From Chondrosia reniformis (lineage: Eukaryota > Porifera > Demospongiae > Chondrillida > Chondrillidae), in NCBI GenBank assembly GCA_947172415.1, contig OX359195.1, positions 5,245,501 through 5,309,500 on the forward strand: 64,000 nucleotides of DNA. The letters are read 5' to 3'. Of this stretch, positions 46,644 to 55,686 are shown in pieces; within the stretch, counting starts at the first letter, position 1; every line of letters starts with the position of its first letter. Both the position numbers and the translations under genes were made by a program. The notes under the pieces are model-generated. The model was not told the DNA's origin. It saw only the letters and a list, made by a program, of their open reading frames with translations, and did no database searches.

Positions 46644-47732
46644 TCATTTAGTGGACATTTTTGGGGATATTCGATCATGAGGTTTGGATGATACACTTGT
46701 ACAAGTTAGTCTTGTTGTAAATCCAGTAACTGCTGACTTTCCACCATTCACTCGGGTGCGTCCTTTATATCGCAATCTGGAGCAATGCATGTGATATGTC
46801 TTCAAAATAGTACAAGGATTCAAAAGACAAAAGTTCAAATATTTCTGAAAGGCCCACATTAATCTGTTTTCAGATCCCCAATTTCCCATTTGATACTCAA
46901 GTTCTTTCAAAGCTGCTTCAGGAACTTTCTTGGACAGGTGCATCAAAAACATGTCATGTGAGCCAATATAACGTTTTCCACATACATAAGAATCGTTACA
47001 TTTACCTTCAGGAGCATTGTACCTTGTTAAGGTGTACAATATCTTCTGGTTACGCATATTCGCTACATTAACTTTATCGAAGCCATCTCCCAGGTAAATA
47101 TCTTCATTAGTAAACACAACGGTCTGGTTAAGAAGGTTGTTTGAAATGTACTGAATAACATCCCTATAGCTGGCAGATCTATTGTTATGATAAATGACCA
47201 ACTTTTCGAAATTGGAGAGGTTTTTACCTTTGAAATAATTCTTAGCCAAAGTCCTGTTCTCCGCTAATAGGTGTATTCGCTTTATGAGGGGGTGCTGTAG
47301 ATTTCTTTGAAGAACGAGTAATATTTCTTTTTCTCTTTCAAAGAAGCGTGTCACGTTCCTCTGATGAAAGTCTGTAGCCGCTGTCACAGAATGCATGTAA
47401 ATGACTAAGTTAATCTCCATGGGAATGCTAGGAAGGACAGCGACCGTAGTTGTCGGTGATGAGTTGGTTGTCGGGGATAAAGATTTAGTTGTCGACGATG
47501 CAGACGCAGTAGAGGAAGATACCGACTCCTTCTGCAAAGGATGTCTGGTTTCGCCAGACACTGGTTTACTTTGAAAATCTTCGTTGTGGAAACTTAAGTT
47601 TACAAACTCTTCTTTAACCTTAGATGGGCTATATACAGATATAGTTGTAAAGGGAGTTTCTCCAAACTTGATAATCACCACAACCACAATGAAAAGTACA
47701 GTGGCACATAAGTAGTATTGACGCCACTTCAT
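46644..47732 (-). CDS. Type II membrane glycosyltransferase-like protein, copy 1
   Basis: An intronless ORF of 362 residues. A short cytosolic N terminus is followed by one membrane segment (residues about 7-22, LCATVLFIVVVVII), a Ser/Thr/Pro-rich stem (about 30-100) and a lumenal domain, the usual plan of a Golgi glycosyltransferase. The domain has INLVIYMHS, VFTNEDIYLGDGF (an acidic motif where such enzymes place their metal- or nucleotide-binding Asp), YTLTRYNAPEGKC, IGSHDMFLMHL, MGNWGSENRLMWAF, NPC and YHMHCSRLR. This resembles a conserved block of predicted glycosyltransferases with a D-x-F…G…N…NPC…H.H.S pattern; substrate unknown. The paralogue at 53029-54117 differs at four residues. 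Family assignment is inference. Confidence 0.75.
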   Translation of the reverse strand: MKWRQYYLCATVLFIVVVVIIKFGETPFTTISVYSPSKVKEEFVNLSFHNEDFQSKPVSGETRHPLQKESVSSSTASASSTTKSLSPTTNSSPTTTVAVLPSIPMEINLVIYMHSVTAATDFHQRNVTRFFEREKEILLVLQRNLQHPLIKRIHLLAENRTLAKNYFKGKNLSNFEKLVIYHNNRSASYRDVIQYISNNLLNQTVVFTNEDIYLGDGFDKVNVANMRNQKILYTLTRYNAPEGKCNDSYVCGKRYIGSHDMFLMHLSKKVPEAALKELEYQMGNWGSENRLMWAFQKYLNFCLLNPCTILKTYHMHCSRLRYKGRTRVNGGKSAVTGFTTRLTCTSVSSKPHDRISPKMSTK

Positions 47733-47976
47733 CCTTGAATTCCTAAAAACCTATAGTGTGTGCCACCATAACAACCCAAAACATTTTCATCACATTCAAG
47801 TTCGGAATGAGCAAAAATACCAAAATTTGTATGAGTGAAATTGTGATTAAGACATTAGTCTGGACTTAGTGTCGCCATGGTAACGCAACTTGCAAATCCC
47901 TAGAAAATGGCCGCATTTTCAATTTCTCCTTTATTTAGAATTTTTGAATAGCAGCTTTGTACATTAACTATAATTT

Positions 47977-48079
47977 ATACCACGGCGTTGAGGTGTATAT
48001 GGGTTTTATACGTACGAGTCACGAGAGCGCGTAGTGCTCGAGGGCGAGTACGTATATATACACCGAAACGCCGTGGTAT
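47977..48079. repeat. 103-base palindrome (copy 1)
   Basis: Ends ATACCACGGCGTT and AACGCCGTGGTAT are perfect inverted repeats, and pairing continues inward (GTGTATAT with ATATACAC, then TACGTAC and GTACGTA). It may be a MITE or a cruciform-forming sequence. Copy 2 at 54362-54464 is nearly identical. Confidence 0.85.
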
Positions 48080-48086
48080 GAGTGAT

Positions 48087-48353
48087 ATATACTCCGTTGC
48101 TTCTTATATCGATATTCAGGATGGCTCATCTAGCGTCTGGTTGGTTTTGCTTTAACGCTGACGACTTTATAGAATGCTCTTGCCCTGACTACTCCAACTG
48201 TCCTAAATGTAAGGAGAATTGTCCACTCCCCAAGAAGAAACGTCTTAGCGGGCAGGGATTTAAGAAGCCAATGCAGTATATAGCTTCTTAAATCCTGTTA
48301 TATCACGGTTACGAAATTTAAACACAGGCGGTTGCCCCGGCAACGGAGTATAT
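48087..48353 (+). mobile_element. 267-base element with perfect 14-base inverted ends
   Basis: ATATACTCCGTTGC at 48087-48100 is the exact reverse complement of GCAACGGAGTATAT at 48340-48353. Between them is one small ORF (48121-48291). No transposase; a target duplication is not obvious. In copy 2 the left end is split by the LINE insertion. Confidence 0.6.
48121..48291 (+). CDS. 56-residue cysteine-rich small ORF (copy 1)
   Basis: An ORF of 56 codons starting MAHLASGWFCFNADDF with six cysteines, five of them in IECSCPDYSNCPKCKENC, followed by a basic stretch PKKKRLSGQGFKKP. No signal peptide. The spacing C-x-C-x5-C-x2-C-x3-C could bind zinc. The copy at 59491-59661 differs by one residue (A5V). 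It is bounded by 14-base inverted repeats. I do not recognise the family; it may be the first exon or a fragment of a longer transposon gene. Confidence 0.45.
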   Translation: MAHLASGWFCFNADDFIECSCPDYSNCPKCKENCPLPKKKRLSGQGFKKPMQYIAS

Positions 48354-48481
48354 GGTATCATATATGTAGAAATTTAAAATTAATTGTTTAAGGAAATGCT
48401 TTTATAATGGGATGATTAAAATAAGTATGCATAAAGTAAGAAAAGTTACAGAACAAAAATTTGAACAAGTAACCTGACTAG

Positions 48482-48826
48482 CTATATATGAATTAGGTGA
48501 AAAAATGCGACGATGGATTTATATGTCTTCACTTCTTCTGCTTCTACTACTCCCAAATTCTCCTTATAGGCTTCTATATAGTCTCTAAATGTTCTGAAGT
48601 ACTTCCTAACATCATCAGTTGTAACTGAGTCAAGTGCTGGTTGCACTGTTCTGCGTAGATGCTGAAATGTGTAGTCACATTGGTTTCTGGCATAAAGTTT
48701 AGCTCTGCACCACACTCTTTCAATCGGGATGAGTTCAAAATGGAACTTGGGCAGAAAAAGACACCTGTGACCTCTTGTTGCTATAAGATTTTCCACCTTA
48801 CTCTTTTCAAATTTGAAATCGTGCAT
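48482..48826 (-). pseudogene. DDE transposase C-terminal relic (copy 1)
   Basis: A minus-strand ORF of 114 codons contains HRCLFLPKFHFELIPIERVW, followed by AKLYARNQCDYTFQHLRRTV and VRKYFRTFRDYIEAYKEN. FLPKFH.E.NPIERVW is the familiar C-terminal signature of DDE-superfamily transposases, including the third acidic residue. The catalytic core upstream is absent, so this fragment is not functional. Its counterpart in copy 2 (59852-60180) has an additional small deletion. Confidence 0.8.
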
Positions 48827-48837
48827 GTTACTTATAA

Positions 48838-48945
48838 CCCTTTATGCACGAGTGATGCATATTTGCATCAGATAAATAGGTATCTTCAATAGCGAGTGCC
48901 GCATATTTGCGTCAAAGATACCATGGGCATTTTGTAGTGCGATTT
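48838..48945. repeat. Short repeat-rich segment, possible piggyBac-like end
   Basis: AACCCTTTATGCACGAGTG is followed by a palindrome TGATGCATATTTGCATCA and a second related GCATATTTGCGTCA, with GTATCTT and AAAGATAC as a small inverted pair. In copy 2 the left edge reads TTAACCC, like a piggyBac end. The other end was not found. Confidence 0.35.
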
Positions 48946-49320
48946 ACAGAGCTACATAACACTGCTGCAGCCGAAATGTTGACAATATAAAGACTAAAGA
49001 CGGTGGTTTATTTGTGTGCCTTATTCTGCTTGCCACGCTTCACTTGACAGTTTGGTAAACAATTTGTTTGAGGTTACGACGCTTCTCCAATGTTCTAGGG
49101 CTTTGAAAAGATTACATAAAGAAATGCAGTGTAGTACAGTAAAGTAAATGTTAAAATGTTATATATTCTATCCAATCAGTGTTGTCGCCCCTTAAGCATC
49201 CTTTTCACGTGGCGCCTACCATTCTGTTTCTGTCTTAATTCTTGCAGTGTTTTAGGTGATTGGATTGCATGCTACAGAAAGTAATGATGGAGTGACTGTA
49301 AACTAATTTCAACATTTAAT

Positions 49321-50045
49321 GGTGAACAAGTACAGCGCGAAACAGGCTCTCCACATTCCCATAGTCAATTGTTTTATCAATTGAGTGGTGAACAGGTACA
49401 GCCTGAAACAGGCTCTCCACATTCCCATAGTCAATTGTTTTATCAATTGAGTGGTGAACAGGTACAGCCTGAAACAGGCTCTCCACGTTCTCATAGTCAA
49501 TTGTTTTATTAATTTAACGGTGAACAGGTATAGCCTGAAACAGCCTCTCCGCGTCCTAAGCTTAGTTTTTTTTTTAGGGTATTTCATTGGTACAGCCCGA
49601 AACAGGCTCCCCATGTCCTAAGCATTAGCTGTTTGTTAATTACTTGATAGGTACCATGCACCTGAAACAGGTGCCCCAAATCCAAGTTATTATGATTAGC
49701 TGTTTATTAAGTACTAGATAGGTACCATCTGAAACAGATGCTCCACATGATTAGTTGCAATTGTTTATTAATTACTAAATAGGTACACAGGCTAGGTAGT
49801 AAACAGGCTCTCCACATTCCCATAGTCAATTATTAATTTAACGGTAAACAGGTACAGCCTGAAGCAGACTCCCCATGTCCTAAGCTAAATTTATTTTTCG
49901 GTTATTAGATCGGTACAGCCCGAAGCAGGCTGCACACTTCTACACAGTCATTTTAATTTTAAATGTCTCATTGGACATGCCTGCATGTAACAAAACATGC
50001 AGTATTAGCTGATAGGCACCAACTGAAAGAGGTTCCACCCAACTA
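49321..50045. repeat. Array of small hairpins, about 66-base spacing
   Basis: Four 66-base units begin at 49321, 49387, 49453 and 49519, followed by more diverged ones to about 50045; the last few belong to duplication copy 2. Most contain GGTACAGCCTGAAACAGGCT, an inverted repeat AGCCTG-AAA-CAGGCT. In diverged units both arms change together: GCACCTG-AAA-CAGGTGC at about 49656 and CATCTG-AAA-CAGATG at about 49722. Near 49985 another hairpin is CTGCATGT…ACATGCAG. The first three units are also open on the plus strand (VQPETGSPHSHSQLFYQLSG repeats). Confidence 0.8.
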
Positions 50046-50078
50046 GAGTATACATATTTTTTGTATTGTTACTTACAG

Positions 50079-51325
50079 AATGACATGTCCATGCAATCTG
50101 AAGCAGGATCCCAACATCAATTACATATATGGGGGCCAAGAGTTGAATCAAACATTAGCCATATCAAGACCAAATTAAAGGTATACTTTTTGTAGAGGTT
50201 GGTGTATGGTACTCTAAATGAATTTTACTAATATATAACAATGCTCTTCAAAATATATGTATAAGTAATGAATGTACCATAAATCCAGCTCAATCTATTG
50301 TTGAGGATTGTGAAGCTAAAGTTAATAAACAATTAAGAGGCATTTCTTAGACTTTTCTCAAATTGTTGGCCATTGTTAACGTTTGATTTCTACTCTCGAC
50401 CCCCAATGTGCTAGTAATGGCTTAAGTTTAGTAATTTTACAGACACTGCTTTAGGAAGAGACCTTAAAGTTTGTAATTTTGTTAATATCATCAATTTTAA
50501 CTTCTAAAAATATTTCTAGCAATCGGAAGTTGACAGCAAACACAGAAAGCTAGATTATTACTAACCAAAATGAAATGGCCTACCACAAAAGTTGCCAAAA
50601 AAGATTAAGTTAAATACCACTTACCTATCAATGAATATCATGACTAGCACAACGTTTCAAGTTCCAATAGTCAGCGAGGTTTTGACATTATGCGCAAAAG
50701 ACCGCCAGTTTCTCTCCCAGTTTATTCTGGTGCTGCTGTGTCATTGTGGTCAGCCAATGAATAACGATAACAGTTAAAATTTGGAGGGAACTCTCTTTAT
50801 TAGGTTATATACACCCATAAATTAGCTTGCAAGAAGAATGACTACAAGCAGCGGACACCATGCACTAAAGGCTTCCAAGTCCTAACTTCCAGGTACATTA
50901 GTAGTATAATGAATCAATTTACTGTTGTTTTATTGTTGTTGATTCAGGCAATGGATTCAGCAATTTTACAGCAATTAGAAAGAACTGCACTCATGATTAA
51001 AGTAAGCTGATTGCTGAATCTACACTAAACCCTTTATTAAGATAGATTTCATTCTGCAGAACTATAGATGAACGAATCTGGATGTCATAAAATTGAGTCT
51101 AAAGTACGTAGGTTACTTATCAATTGTAAGCCTTATACACAGACATATGTCAAGTTGCTTCTCTCAATTCAAGTAGCCAGCCAATAAGAGCAAAACTCTC
51201 ACAAAAGTCTGTTATTTATGAATTTGTATGTTTTGAATAATACCATAGGTAATAAGTTTTGTATTTGCATACTCTGTTACGTTTCTCTATTTATCATGCA
51301 GTTTGATGATGAAGATGTACAGTAA
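50079..51325 (+). CDS. Possible small gene, 3' exons (copy 2)
   Basis: The same three phase-0 exons as copy 1, at 50079-50180, 50948-51001 and 51302-51325. The splice sites and the stop are kept. One visible change is AGAGCTGCAC to AGAACTGCAC in the middle exon (Ala to Thr). Conservation is expected from the youth of the duplication and so is weak support for function. No family recognised. Confidence 0.33.
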
Positions 51326-51870
51326 AGAACCAAGTGATGAAGAATTCAGAACTATGAACTGTAACTTTTATTATTTTTGTAATCTTAATAAAGAATTATT
51401 ATTATAGAATTACTTCCAGTGAATTTTATATGAAAGGCGTATTCACAGTTAGTTCAAAAAATGTAATTCATAGCTTACTTAACAACTACAAATTGGGTTG
51501 AAGGCATTAGTGTATTCATTGCCAATTTTTAAATTTACTCATAGGTCACAGTGATGTTGTGAATTTTTATAAATGTGTGTAAACAGATGAATTCACAACC
51601 TTTAGCATAGTTGCAAATTAGCCATTTACAGATTATGTAAACTATTTGTACTCAAACCCAAACAACCAGTTTACAATGTTGCAAACTACTCTATTTATTG
51701 CCTTGTTGTAGTATATATTATATATGCCTTAATTGTCAAACTATATAACACTTCTGTACTGTTCTAGATCTTCTATTGATGTTGTAACATAGATATACAC
51801 CCGTTTATATAATATCATATATAGCTACTAAATACATTATTATACAAATTCCTCCTATACATCTCTATAT

Positions 51871-52425
51871 TCAATATTCAATATTCAATATTCAATATTC
51901 AATATGAAGTGTTCTACATCTTCAATCCCTGGTACCGAACATACAGGGCATGTTCTTTGGGTAGACCACTCCATCTTCTCTTCCTTCAGCTCAGCTGTAC
52001 CTCCCCTAAGCTTGGTCAGCATCCTTCTCAGCCTCTCGTTCCCTACATCCACACATCTATGGCTCATATCTCCCTTTGAAATCTCCCTCATCACTTTCAG
52101 TTTTGGTTTCTTCTCCAGGTCAGCCTCCCATCTGGCCTTCACTGCCCTCCAGACACTACAATCCATCATCTGCCCCTCTCCTCTTCAGACATATTCTCCA
52201 ACTCCATCCCTACTACATTTCCCCATCCCAGTTCCTTTAGAGTCTTCCTCAGGGCAGCTAACCATTTGATTTTACTTCCCTTCTCCAGAACTTCCTCAGC
52301 AATGGACCTGATGAGTCTCTCTGGCTTCATCTGTAGCACCTGTAACCAGAAGCCCATGCATCTTTTCTTAGCTGCCCAAACCACGGTAGCAAATCCATCT
52401 CCATCTCCAAAGATGTTCTAGGATG
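51871..52425 (-). mobile_element. LINE 3' relic (copy 2, internally deleted)
   Basis: Counterpart of 45142-46060. Here the zinc-knuckle segment is better kept (CPVCSVPGIEDVEHFIL), but the terminal coding part and 3' UTR are lost, and the ATTCAAT run directly abuts the knuckle. Confidence 0.75.
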
Positions 52426-53028
52426 CAGTCTGTTGCATGTGCTACAAATTACTATTACACACAGCTGAGTGAGTACAAAGTACAATAATATAATTTCAGA
52501 GGAATGGTTGGGCTTTATGTTGCTCAATAATACCTCTGGATTACACACATATATATACGTGTACTTTGGCCCTCCCTGGCCCCTATCTGCTGAGTAAACA
52601 GATTCTATGCGGATGGAATGGGCTCGGGGTGGTGTTACCTTATAAGGCACGTGATGCTTGAGACTGATAACTGCATGATAACACTGTAAAAAACTGTCAA
52701 TGGTTTGATGATCGACAATAATATCATCATCTTCAGTCTATACTAAGGTGTGAAAAGGTAATTGGAAGGCCATGTGTTTAGCCTTATACGATCTGTAGAA
52801 ACTACTACTCCATATGCATAAGTTGAGAATTTTAGCGTGGCTAAAGTCGTGTAGCTGATTGTGATTATTTTGGGAGTCATTTGCATCTGTTCGTAACTTA
52901 AATTCCACAGTGTAGTACTTGATTGTAATTAAACTAATAAATAAAATAAATAAATTATAAAAGTCAAATTTATATATATAGTCACTAATCTTGATTTTAG
53001 ACTAAGTCTAATTTTAATGCAGTATTGT

Positions 53029-54117
53029 TCATTTAGTGGACATTTTTGGGGATATTCGATCATGAGGTTTGGATGATACACTTGTACAAGTTAGTCTTGT
53101 TGTAAATCCAGTAACTGCTGACTTTCCACCATTCACTCGGTTGCGTCCTTTATATCGCAATCCGGAACAATGCATGTGATATGTCTTCAAAATAGTACAA
53201 GGATTCAAAAGACAAAAGTTCAAATATTTCTGAAAGGCCCACATTAATCTGTTTTCAGATCCCCAATTTCCCATTTGATACTCAAGTTCTTTCAAAGCTG
53301 CTTCAGGAACTTTCTTGGACAGGTGCATCAAAAACGTGTCATGTGAGCCAATATAACGTTTTCCACATACATAAGAATCGTTACATTTACCTTCAGGAGC
53401 ATTGTACCTTGTTAAGGTGTACAATATCTTCTGGTTACGCATATTCGCTACATTAACTTTATCGAAGCCATCTCCCAGGTAAATATCTTCATTAGTAAAC
53501 ACAACGGTCTGGTTAAGAAGGTTGTTTGAAATGTACTGAATAACATCCCTATAGCTGGCAGATCTATTGTTATGATAAATGACCAACTTTTCGAAATTGG
53601 AGAGGTTTTTACCTTTGAAATAATTCTTAGCCAAAGTACTGTTCTCCGCTAATAGGTGTATTCGCTTTATGAGGGGGTGCTGTAGATTTCTTTGAAGAAC
53701 GAGTAATATTTCTTTTTCTCTTTCAAAGAAGCGTGTCACGTTCCTCTGATGAAAGTCTGTAGCCGCTGTCACAGAATGCATGTAAATGACTAAGTTAATC
53801 TCCATGGGAATGCTAGGAAGGACAGCGACCGTAGTTGTCGGTGATGAGTTGGTTGTCGGGGATAAAGATTTAGTTGTCGACGATGCAGACGCAGTAGAGG
53901 AAGATACCGACTCCTTCTGCAAAGGATGTCTGGTTTCGCCAGACACTGGTTTACTTTGAAAATCTTCGTTGTGGAAACTTAAGTTTACAAACTCTTCTTT
54001 AACCTTAGATGGGCTATATACAGATATAGTTGTAAAGGGAGTTTCTCCAAACTTGATAATCACCACAACCACAATGAAAAGTACAGTGGCACATAAGTAG
54101 TATTGACGCCACTTCAT
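53029..54117 (-). CDS. Type II membrane glycosyltransferase-like protein, copy 2
   Basis: An intact ORF of 362 residues, the duplicate of 46644-47732, with the same membrane anchor, Ser/Thr-rich stem and lumenal domain. Four residues differ: AENSTL for AENRTL, SHDTFL for SHDMFL, HCSGLR for HCSRLR and GRNRV for GRTRV. AEN-S-T creates a potential extra N-glycosylation sequon (NST) where copy 1 has NRT, also a sequon, so the site is kept. Neither copy has a stop or frameshift, so both may be expressed. Upstream sequence (54118-54360) also matches copy 1, so the promoter was duplicated too. Confidence 0.75.
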   Translation of the reverse strand: MKWRQYYLCATVLFIVVVVIIKFGETPFTTISVYSPSKVKEEFVNLSFHNEDFQSKPVSGETRHPLQKESVSSSTASASSTTKSLSPTTNSSPTTTVAVLPSIPMEINLVIYMHSVTAATDFHQRNVTRFFEREKEILLVLQRNLQHPLIKRIHLLAENSTLAKNYFKGKNLSNFEKLVIYHNNRSASYRDVIQYISNNLLNQTVVFTNEDIYLGDGFDKVNVANMRNQKILYTLTRYNAPEGKCNDSYVCGKRYIGSHDTFLMHLSKKVPEAALKELEYQMGNWGSENRLMWAFQKYLNFCLLNPCTILKTYHMHCSGLRYKGRNRVNGGKSAVTGFTTRLTCTSVSSKPHDRISPKMSTK

Positions 54118-54361
54118 CCTTGAATTCCTAAAAACCTATAGTGTGTGCCACCATAACAACCCAAAACATTTTCATCACATTCAAGTTCGGAATGAGCAAA
54201 AATACCAAAATTTGTATGAGTGAAATTGTGATTAAGACATTAGTCTGGACTTAGTGTCGCCATGGTAACGCAACTTGCAAATCCCTAGAAAATGGCCGCA
54301 TTTTCAATTTCTCCTTTATTTAGAATTTTTGAATAGCAGCTTTGTACATTAACTATAATTT

Positions 54362-54464
54362 ATACCACGGCGTTGAGGTGTATATGGGTTTTATACGTAC
54401 GAGTCACGAGGGCGCGTAGTGCTCGAGGGCGAGTACGTATATATACACCGAAACGCCGTGGTAT
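54362..54464. repeat. 103-base palindrome (copy 2)
   Basis: Counterpart of 47977-48079 with the same perfect 13-base ends; one visible change is GAGGGCGCG for GAGAGCGCG. Confidence 0.85.
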
Positions 54465-54582
54465 GAGTGATATATACACGAGTACGCTTTTTGGCGCGAA
54501 AACTTGAAAAGGCGAAGCGTATGATTTGGGACCTCTCGTGCTTGCTGCTAAAGAACAAAGTAACTTACGAACGTAATAACTC

Positions 54583-55686
54583 ATGCCTCCAAAGAAAAAG
54601 AACTCTACACTCCTTGCCCCCTGTGGATCCTGTTTTGAGAATGTAACAGAGAAGGGAGTAGCCTGCGACGGCTTTTGCAAAGCGTGGTACCATTTTGATT
54701 GTCTGGACCTCTCTAGTGACGTTCGTAAAAGAATCTTGGAGTCTAAGGTAAAATGGTACTGTCCCGAATGTACGAGACTAGAAAACACCCTGTCCTCCCT
54801 CCTCAAGGAGATTGAAATCCTCAAACGACACAACAATAATCTGCTTGAAAGGGTGGCATCGCTGGAGCTAAAGTCTGCCGCTCGCGATTCGCCCGTTACA
54901 CCCCTAATTGCTTCCCAGCAAGACCCTTTATCCTCCCCTCAAGCTGCTAACGTTATCAACATCGATAACTCTTCTATCAGTGCTAGTGTTGGACCCAAAC
55001 CCCCTCCCACTAGTCAGCATCGCCCTGAGTCTCCCTCTGATTCGCCTAGCTCTAGTAAAGCGAGTAACGCCCCTGACTTAGAGAATCACGATCATGTTAC
55101 AAAGTACCTTCGTAAGGTGGAAAAAAGTCTGAAAATTGACGATATTTATAAGAAGATTAAGAAAATCTCCGGAATAAAAGATATCAAAGTCTCCCAAGTC
55201 TTAGAAGACTCTGATTTCAAAGGAAAATGGAAATTTCTTGCGTTAACTACGAACTCCAAATATCTGGACAAGATCAGCTCTTCTATTAACAATTGTAAGG
55301 ATATCCCCTGGTTCATCAAAGACCAACCCCCTGTTCTGCAAATCACTGGCTCAGCCAAAAGGTTGCCCCCAAATCCTTCTCAGAAATCTGGGCCAAACTT
55401 CCCCCCCCAACATCAATCATACATCCCCCCACAGCCTCACCCGGTTTTTGTACCTCCTCATTGCCCCCAGGATCCGCGGCAGCAGATTGTGTACCCTCCT
55501 CGACCACCTTTTCCACCACCACCTTGCTGTCCAATAAGGGGGGTTCCTCACCCTCAGAGGTTGCCAACCCCTCAGAATCAGCTACTGTCACCTCCCTGTC
55601 CGTATCTCCATCACTGGTCAGGCCAGTGTGCGGGAAAGATTCCATACCTGTATCCTCTACCTCCCCCCCAGTCACTACTCAGATAA
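54583..55686 (+). CDS. LINE ORF1 protein with PHD finger
   Basis: 367 residues. Residues about 13-63 form a C4HC3 PHD-type zinc finger (CGSCFENVTEKGVACDG, WYHFDCLDL, WYCPEC). Then come a short coiled coil (ENTLSSLLKEIEILKRHNNN), a Ser/Pro-rich region, a conserved block at about 170-260 (YLRKVEKSLKIDDIYKKI) and a very Pro-rich tail with PPHCPQDPRQQ. PHD fingers are known in ORF1 proteins of some CR1-like elements, where they probably help protein or chromatin contacts. The frame is intact. It overlaps the start of ORF2 by 226 bases in a different frame. Confidence 0.88.
   Translation: MPPKKKNSTLLAPCGSCFENVTEKGVACDGFCKAWYHFDCLDLSSDVRKRILESKVKWYCPECTRLENTLSSLLKEIEILKRHNNNLLERVASLELKSAARDSPVTPLIASQQDPLSSPQAANVINIDNSSISASVGPKPPPTSQHRPESPSDSPSSSKASNAPDLENHDHVTKYLRKVEKSLKIDDIYKKIKKISGIKDIKVSQVLEDSDFKGKWKFLALTTNSKYLDKISSSINNCKDIPWFIKDQPPVLQITGSAKRLPPNPSQKSGPNFPPQHQSYIPPQPHPVFVPPHCPQDPRQQIVYPPRPPFPPPPCCPIRGVPHPQRLPTPQNQLLSPPCPYLHHWSGQCAGKIPYLYPLPPPQSLLR

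Larger units (their letters stand above)
43127..49125. repeat. Segmental tandem duplication, copy 1
   Basis: About 6.0 kb that recurs at 49831-60491 in the same orientation. Edges are TATTAATTTAACGG on the left and CATAAAGAAAT on the right. The copies are nearly identical over long stretches. Differences include a stretch of about 340 bases (45173-45512) present only here and a LINE present only in copy 2. Confidence 0.95.

Noticed and set aside
49309-49614. Minus-strand ORF of 101 codons with RACFRLYLFT repeats
   Set aside because: The 66-base repeat is open on both strands; no start context or homology favours this one.
54360-54836. Minus-strand ORF of 158 codons
   Set aside because: Crosses the palindrome and the antisense of the LINE 5' end; not kept in copy 1.
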